DNA of 64,000 nt, taken from assembly GCA_964650525.1 (NCBI GenBank), contig CAZYUA010000021.1, positions 1 to 64,000 on the forward strand, in the 5' to 3' direction. This stretch comes from UBA1413 sp964650525. Lineage in GTDB: Bacteria > Bacteroidota > Bacteroidia > Bacteroidales > Prolixibacteraceae. This document shows positions 59,889-64,000 of the stretch, piece after piece (within the stretch, counting starts at the first letter, position 1; the number at the start of each line of letters is the position of its first letter). The notes beneath the pieces are model-generated. The model ran no database searches. It saw nothing but the letters and a program-made list of their open reading frames with translations, and was not told where the DNA came from. The position numbers and the translations under genes are program-made.

Positions 59889-60403
59889 AAGATTTCAGAT
59901 AAGAAAATTATAGACTTTGAAGATTGGAGCAGGAAAATGAAAGCTCACAATTATAAAGAATTGAAGATTTGGCTGAGGTCGAGGGATTTGGTTAAATCAG
60001 TTTATAAGCTGACAGTTCAATTCCCCAAGGAAGAGTTTTATGGAATTATTTCCCAGGCCAGAAGAGCGGCAGTTTCTGTACCAGCAAATGTTGCTGAAGG
60101 AGCATGGAGAGGTACTGACAAAGATTTTCACCATTTCCTGGATATAGCAAGAGGATCACTTTCCGAGCTTGAAACACTTATGATCTTATCTAATGACCTT
60201 GAATTTATAACCACTGACAAACTCAAATCAATTCTTGATGATATCCCGGAAATTATCAGAATGGTCATTTCCTTTCAGGAAACCTTATCTCACCACTCAC
60301 AACCATCTCAGTCTAATATCTAATGTCTGATATATTTTCATCTAATATCTTATAGTCTATAATATAATGTCTTATATCTTTTAGTCTAAAATCTTTTAGT
60401 CTT
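59881..60403. mobile_element. Small cassette with 19-bp inverted ends and a four-helix-bundle gene
   Basis: AAGACTAAAAGATTTCAGA at 59881-59899 is matched in inverted form at 60385-60403 with one mismatch. Inside, 59907-59924 is again inverted to a segment near 60350. The 60-base tail after the gene repeats words such as ATCTTTTAGTCT. The unit is 523 bp, AT-rich, encodes only the S23-type protein and separates mutA from mutB, which normally are adjacent. No flanking target duplication was identified with certainty. It resembles the intervening sequences found in some 23S rRNA genes. Confidence 0.65.
59937..60323 (+). CDS. Four-helix-bundle protein (S23/IVS-encoded family)
   Basis: The 128-residue protein has the family features: YKELKIWLRSRDLVKSVYKL at the start, FPKEEFYGIISQARRAAVSV, then VPANVAEGAWRG and FHHFLDIARGSLSELETLM. 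Relatives are encoded by intervening sequences in 23S rRNA genes and by isolated intergenic copies in many bacteria. The function is unknown, and they form pentameric basic bundles in structures I recall. It is the only gene within the inverted repeats at 59881-60403. Its low GC differs from mutA and mutB. Confidence 0.9.
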   Translation: MKAHNYKELKIWLRSRDLVKSVYKLTVQFPKEEFYGIISQARRAAVSVPANVAEGAWRGTDKDFHHFLDIARGSLSELETLMILSNDLEFITTDKLKSILDDIPEIIRMVISFQETLSHHSQPSQSNI

Positions 60404-60414
60404 ATTTAAGATGA

Positions 60415-60468
60415 AATACCCATGTATTATCTATGCAACAACCGGCATGATTAAGCCACATGGGTATT
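60415..60468. promoter_or_regulatory. Inverted repeat upstream of mutB
   Basis: AATACCCATGT (60415-60425) and ACATGGGTATT (60458-60468) are perfect inverted 11-mers, 32 bases apart. The right arm overlaps a second hairpin, CACATG...CATGTG (60457-60475). It lies about 50 bases before the mutB start. It might be a leader RNA structure, an operator or a remnant of the cassette insertion. No cobalamin riboswitch core was recognised. Confidence 0.4.
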
Positions 60469-60515
60469 ACATGTGTTTCCAGTCTTTTTCCATATGAACG
60501 TAATAATTTAAACTC

Positions 60516-62648
60516 ATGAAACCAGATTTTACATCTATCAATATCAGGGAATCTGCTTCCGGCATTCAGGCAGTGGCTGCTGAAAGCACCTGGATGACTC
60601 CGGAACTGATTCCGGTAAGGCCGGTCTATACCAAACAAGACCTGGAAGAAATGGAGCATCTGGATTATGCAGCAGGCTTGCCGCCCTACCTGCGGGGTCC
60701 CTACTCGACGATGTATGTGATGCAGCCCTGGACGATCAGGCAATATGCGGGTTTTTCCACAGCCGAAGAGTCGAATGCTTTTTACCGCCGCAACCTGGCT
60801 GCCGGGCAAAAGGGATTATCCGTGGCTTTTGATCTGGCCACCCACCGTGGATACGATTCTGATCACCCGCGGGTTGTGGGTGATGTGGGAAAAGCGGGAG
60901 TAGCCATCGATTCAATCCTTGACATGAAGTTACTCTTCGACCAGATTCCGCTGGATAAGATGTCGGTGTCGATGACTATGAACGGGGCTGTGTTGCCGGT
61001 AATGGCCTTTTACATTGTCACAGCCCTGGAACAGGGAGCGTCCCTGGAACAGCTGTCGGGCACGATCCAGAACGATATTCTGAAAGAGTTCATGGTCAGG
61101 AATACCTATATTTATCCTCCTGAATTCTCGATGAGGATCATTGCCGACATCTTCAGGTTCACATCGGAACAGATGCCCCGTTTCAATTCGATCTCCATTT
61201 CCGGTTATCACATGCAGGAAGCGGGCGCCACTGCCGATATTGAGATGGCCTATACGTTGGCCGACGGGCTGGAATACATCCGTACCGGGGTGAAAGCGGG
61301 GCTTGACATCGATGCGTTTGCTCCGCGGTTATCCTTTTTCTGGGCTGTGGGGATGAACCACTTTATGGAGATTGCCAAGATGCGGGCAGCCAGGATGATC
61401 TGGGCCAAACTGGTGAAACAGTTCAACCCGAAAAATCCGAAATCCCTGATTTTGCGTACCCATTCGCAAACTTCGGGATGGTCGCTCACAGAACAGGATC
61501 CTTTCAACAATGTGGGTCGCACCGTCATTGAAGCGTTAGCCGCAGCTCTGGGGCACACTCAGAGCCTCCATACCAATGCCCTGGATGAAGCCATTGCTCT
61601 GCCGACGGATTTTTCGGCCCGCATTGCCCGCAATACCCAACTTTACCTGCAGCAGGAAACAGAAATCTGCCGGAGCGTCGATCCCTGGGCAGGCTCCTAT
61701 TATGTAGAATCGCTTACCCATGAGATTGCCCTTAAAGCCTGGACATTGATCGAAGAGGTGGAGAAACTGGGCGGCATGGCCAAGGCAATAGAAACCGGGA
61801 TTCCCAAAATGCGGATTGAAGAGGCGGCAGCCCGTACCCAGGGAAAAATCGACAGCGGTACCCAGACCATCGTGGGGGTCAACAAATACCGCCTGGAGAA
61901 AGAGGATCCCATCGACATCCTGGAGATCGACAACAGCGCGGTTCGCCTTTCCCAGATTGAAAGGCTAAGTAAGCTGCGCGCCGGGCGTGATGAGGCTTCG
62001 GTACAGGCTTCGCTCGAAGCGCTCACCCATTGTGCTGCCACCGGGGAGGGCAACCTTCTGGAACTGGCCATCGACGCAGCTAAAAAGCGGGCTTCGCTAG
62101 GCGAGATCTCCGATGCCTGCGAAAAAGTCGCTGGCCGTTATAAAGCAATCATCAGAACCATAGAAGGCGTGTATAAATCAGAAGCATCTCACAAATCAGA
62201 ATTTGCGGAAGCCCTTGAGTTGTCGCGCAGATTTGCCGAACTGGAAGGTCGCCAACCCCGGATCATGATCGCCAAGATGGGCCAGGACGGCCACGACCGG
62301 GGCGCAAAGGTGGTGGCCACCGGCTATGCCGATCTCGGCTTCGACGTAGACATGGGTCCCCTGTTTCAGACTCCCGCAGAAGCAGCCCGGCAGGCAGCGG
62401 AAAATGATGTCCACGTACTCGGGGTCTCTTCTCTGGCAGCCGGACATAAAACCCTGGTTCCGGCAGTCATCGAGGAGCTGAAGAAACTGGGCCGCGACGA
62501 CATCATGGTGATTGTAGGTGGCGTAATTCCTGCCCAGGACTACCAGTACCTCTATGAGGCCGGCGCAGTGGCTATCTTTGGACCTGGCACCAGCGTCGCC
62601 GCTGCCGGCAAAAAAATCCTCGAAATCCTGCTGGCTGCACATGGCTAA
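60516..62648 (+). CDS. mutB: Methylmalonyl-CoA mutase large (catalytic) subunit
   Basis: The 710-residue catalytic subunit has the substrate barrel (about 40-560; RGPYSTMYVMQPWTIRQYAG, GLSVAFDLATHRGYDSDHPR, MTMNGAVLPVMAF, HMQEAGATADIEMAYTLADG, RTHSQTSGWSLTEQDP) and a C-terminal cobalamin-binding domain. The latter has the DxHxxG motif in KMGQDGHDRGAKVVATGYA; His593 is the lower cobalt ligand. Other marks are VGVSSLAAGHKTL-like and VVGGVIP-like segments. It lies 627 bases after mutA because of the cassette, so the subunits may now be made from separate transcripts. Confidence 0.97.
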   Translation: MKPDFTSINIRESASGIQAVAAESTWMTPELIPVRPVYTKQDLEEMEHLDYAAGLPPYLRGPYSTMYVMQPWTIRQYAGFSTAEESNAFYRRNLAAGQKGLSVAFDLATHRGYDSDHPRVVGDVGKAGVAIDSILDMKLLFDQIPLDKMSVSMTMNGAVLPVMAFYIVTALEQGASLEQLSGTIQNDILKEFMVRNTYIYPPEFSMRIIADIFRFTSEQMPRFNSISISGYHMQEAGATADIEMAYTLADGLEYIRTGVKAGLDIDAFAPRLSFFWAVGMNHFMEIAKMRAARMIWAKLVKQFNPKNPKSLILRTHSQTSGWSLTEQDPFNNVGRTVIEALAAALGHTQSLHTNALDEAIALPTDFSARIARNTQLYLQQETEICRSVDPWAGSYYVESLTHEIALKAWTLIEEVEKLGGMAKAIETGIPKMRIEEAAARTQGKIDSGTQTIVGVNKYRLEKEDPIDILEIDNSAVRLSQIERLSKLRAGRDEASVQASLEALTHCAATGEGNLLELAIDAAKKRASLGEISDACEKVAGRYKAIIRTIEGVYKSEASHKSEFAEALELSRRFAELEGRQPRIMIAKMGQDGHDRGAKVVATGYADLGFDVDMGPLFQTPAEAARQAAENDVHVLGVSSLAAGHKTLVPAVIEELKKLGRDDIMVIVGGVIPAQDYQYLYEAGAVAIFGPGTSVAAAGKKILEILLAAHG

Positions 62649-62740
62649 AACTTTTAAACAATCGGGACTAAAGTTGTTGGCCTGTTCCTGGACAAAGGTT
62701 GCCTAAGGGAAAAGTTTCCTTCCATTTTTGTTTTAAGCCC

Positions 62741-62770
62741 TTTGTTTTGAAGGCAAAAAGGGTACTTTTG
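62741..62770 (+). promoter_or_regulatory. Promoter of the acyl-CoA synthetase gene
   Basis: TTTG (62741-62744) is followed after 18 bases by TACTTTTG (62763-62770), close to TTTG-N19-TAnnTTTG. The implied leader is about 70 bases. Confidence 0.62.
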
Positions 62771-62845
62771 AAGACATTCAACCGGTTGGCAATTACCCGC
62801 ACAAAAAACCGGCTTCCAATTAATTGTAAACATACTCATTTCACT

Positions 62846-64000
62846 ATGGCGGCAACAACACTGGCCCAACTATACGAAAAACCCTTTCTGGCCAATTGGG
62901 AAAACCTTGCTTTTTCAGACTTCGACGGAGGAGATTTCACGTACGGAAAAGCAGCGGAAATCATCAAGTCCCTGCAACTTTTTTATCAGGTTTCCGGCAT
63001 TAAAAAGGGGGATAAAATTGCCGTTCTCGGCAGGAATTCAGCCCGCTGGGGCGCCACTTTTTTATCGGTCCTGACCTCCGGAGCCATCGTGGTTCCTATT
63101 CTTCCCGACTTCAACAAGACAGATACCAACCACATTTTAAACCATTCTGAATCCAGGATCCTGTTTGTACAGCGTTCGCTCCACGAAAAAGTGGACCTTA
63201 CAAAAGCAACAATGGTTCAAACAGTGATCATCCTGGACGATTTCTCCCTCCATTATTCAAAGGATCTTGACGGTCAATTCAAACTGGAAGATTCTTTCGG
63301 CTATTATCAAAAGAACCCCGGGGCAGCCAGAGATCTGAATTTTCATGAATGGGGGAAAGACGATTGCTGCATTATTTCCTACACCTCCGGTACATCGGGT
63401 TTTACCAAAGGAGTCATGATCCCGGAACGGAGTCTGGTTTCCAACCTGCTGTATGCCCAGGTGAACATGCCCTTGAAACCGGAACACAAGATTGTCTCCT
63501 TCCTGCCTATGGCACATGTGTACGGCCTTCTTTTCGAATTTCTGTTTCCGGTGACCCTGGGATGCCATATTTCTTTTTTGGCCAAAATGCCATCGCCGCA
63601 GGTGATTACACAGGCTTTCGGCAAGGTGAAACCTCACCTGATCCTTTCCGTACCCCTGATTATTGAAAAAATCTACAAGAAAAGGATTCTTCCCACCCTG
63701 GAAAAACCCGTGATGAAAGTTGCACTGGCCATTCCGGGCATTTCGGGCCTTATCTTGAAAAAGGTCAGGGAGAAACTGGTTGATACTTTCGGAGGGCGGT
63801 TCTTTGAAATTGTTATTGGCGGAGCACCACTGAGCGCAGATGTGGAAAAATTCTTCAAAAAGATAAAATTTCCGATCACCATCGGGTATGGTATGACCGA
63901 ATGCGGACCGTTGATCAGCTATGCCGCATGGGATAAGACCATGCCTACCTCGGCAGGCAAACTGGTAGACCGCATGGAAATGCGGATTGAATCGGAAGAT
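62846..64000 (+). CDS. Long-chain acyl-CoA synthetase (AMP-binding), cut by the window end
   Basis: The frame is open from the ATG at 62846 (MAATTLAQLYEKP) to the last base, 385 codons with no stop; full-length members have about 550-600 residues, so roughly the last third is missing. The P-loop motif YTSGTSGFTKGVM (about 186-198) and GYGMTECGPL (motif A5, about 350) define an AMP-forming ligase that activates fatty acids to acyl-CoA. Other marks are FLPMAHVYGLLFEF and IVIGGAPLSADVEKFF. It follows mutB by 197 bases and has its own promoter. Confidence 0.93.
   Translation, partial: MAATTLAQLYEKPFLANWENLAFSDFDGGDFTYGKAAEIIKSLQLFYQVSGIKKGDKIAVLGRNSARWGATFLSVLTSGAIVVPILPDFNKTDTNHILNHSESRILFVQRSLHEKVDLTKATMVQTVIILDDFSLHYSKDLDGQFKLEDSFGYYQKNPGAARDLNFHEWGKDDCCIISYTSGTSGFTKGVMIPERSLVSNLLYAQVNMPLKPEHKIVSFLPMAHVYGLLFEFLFPVTLGCHISFLAKMPSPQVITQAFGKVKPHLILSVPLIIEKIYKKRILPTLEKPVMKVALAIPGISGLILKKVREKLVDTFGGRFFEIVIGGAPLSADVEKFFKKIKFPITIGYGMTECGPLISYAAWDKTMPTSAGKLVDRMEMRIESED

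Noticed and set aside
60404..60515. Cobalamin riboswitch before mutB
   Set aside because: The conserved B12-box-type core was not found, although inverted repeats are present.
1..64000. CRISPR array or prophage
   Set aside because: No regularly spaced direct repeats, Cas proteins, integrase or phage structural genes were seen.

Overview
The window reads as chromosomal DNA of a member of the Bacteroidota, most likely Bacteroidales or a close relative. Evidence: a one-gene SecDF fusion, a SusC/SusD pair, the gene runs rplM-rpsI-rpsB-tsf-pyrH-frr and ftsX-DUF3098-uppP-truB-queA, almost no Shine-Dalgarno sequences, and several promoters of the Bacteroidota type (TTTG, about 19 bases, TAnnTTTG). 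Genes are dense and base composition is fairly even, except for two AT-rich patches (about 54.6-55.7 kb and 59.88-60.4 kb).

Layout. 0.1-4.5 kb: translation genes on the minus strand (frr, pyrH, tsf, rpsB, rpsI, rplM), behind a near-consensus promoter and a long rplM leader. 4.6-9.6 kb: plus-strand ftsX, a small DUF3098 protein, uppP, truB, queA and a methyltransferase. 9.7-14.7 kb: secDF, a small membrane-anchored unknown, a retropepsin-like protein and malate dehydrogenase. 14.9-17.8 kb: a LytS/LytTR two-component system with two membrane proteins resembling LiaF/DUF5668. 18-20.2 kb: glnS and tRNA-Cys. 20.5-26.2 kb: an orphan SusC/SusD pair with an unusually long SusD. 27-44.6 kb: an apparently co-transcribed, nine-gene minus-strand array of transport genes. 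45-48.8 kb: a ComB-like phosphatase, a MalY-type PLP enzyme, an NlpE/META lipoprotein and a GT9 glycosyltransferase. 48.8-54.2 kb: atpC and atpD, a polyprenyl synthase and an MMPL-type RND exporter. 54.2-57.9 kb: a patchy accessory stretch with an AT-rich membrane protein gene, tRNA-Arg, two kinds of dispersed repeat, a Tat-exported aldo-keto reductase and a damaged sigma factor gene. 58-62.6 kb: the two methylmalonyl-CoA mutase subunits, split by a small cassette. 62.8 kb to the end: an acyl-CoA synthetase cut by the window edge.

The most unusual system is the 27.8-44.6 kb array. In transcription order it encodes an ABC ATPase, an ABC permease joined to a large extracytoplasmic region (M1-peptidase-like but without HExxH, ending in a golvesin-like domain), a TolC channel, an HlyD lipoprotein adaptor, an RND permease, a 1571-residue protein joining a complete RND permease to six extra membrane segments and a complete ABC ATPase, a small ABC-2 permease, an isoprenylcysteine-methyltransferase-like membrane protein and a GNAT acetyltransferase. 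A proton-driven tripartite pump and two ATP-driven transporters therefore appear genetically, and in one case covalently, linked.

The second notable element is a 523-bp unit with 19-bp terminal inverted repeats (one mismatch) that encodes a four-helix-bundle (S23/IVS-type) protein. It sits exactly at the mutA stop codon and separates mutA from mutB. All function calls come from reading the sequence and recalling protein families; no database search was run.
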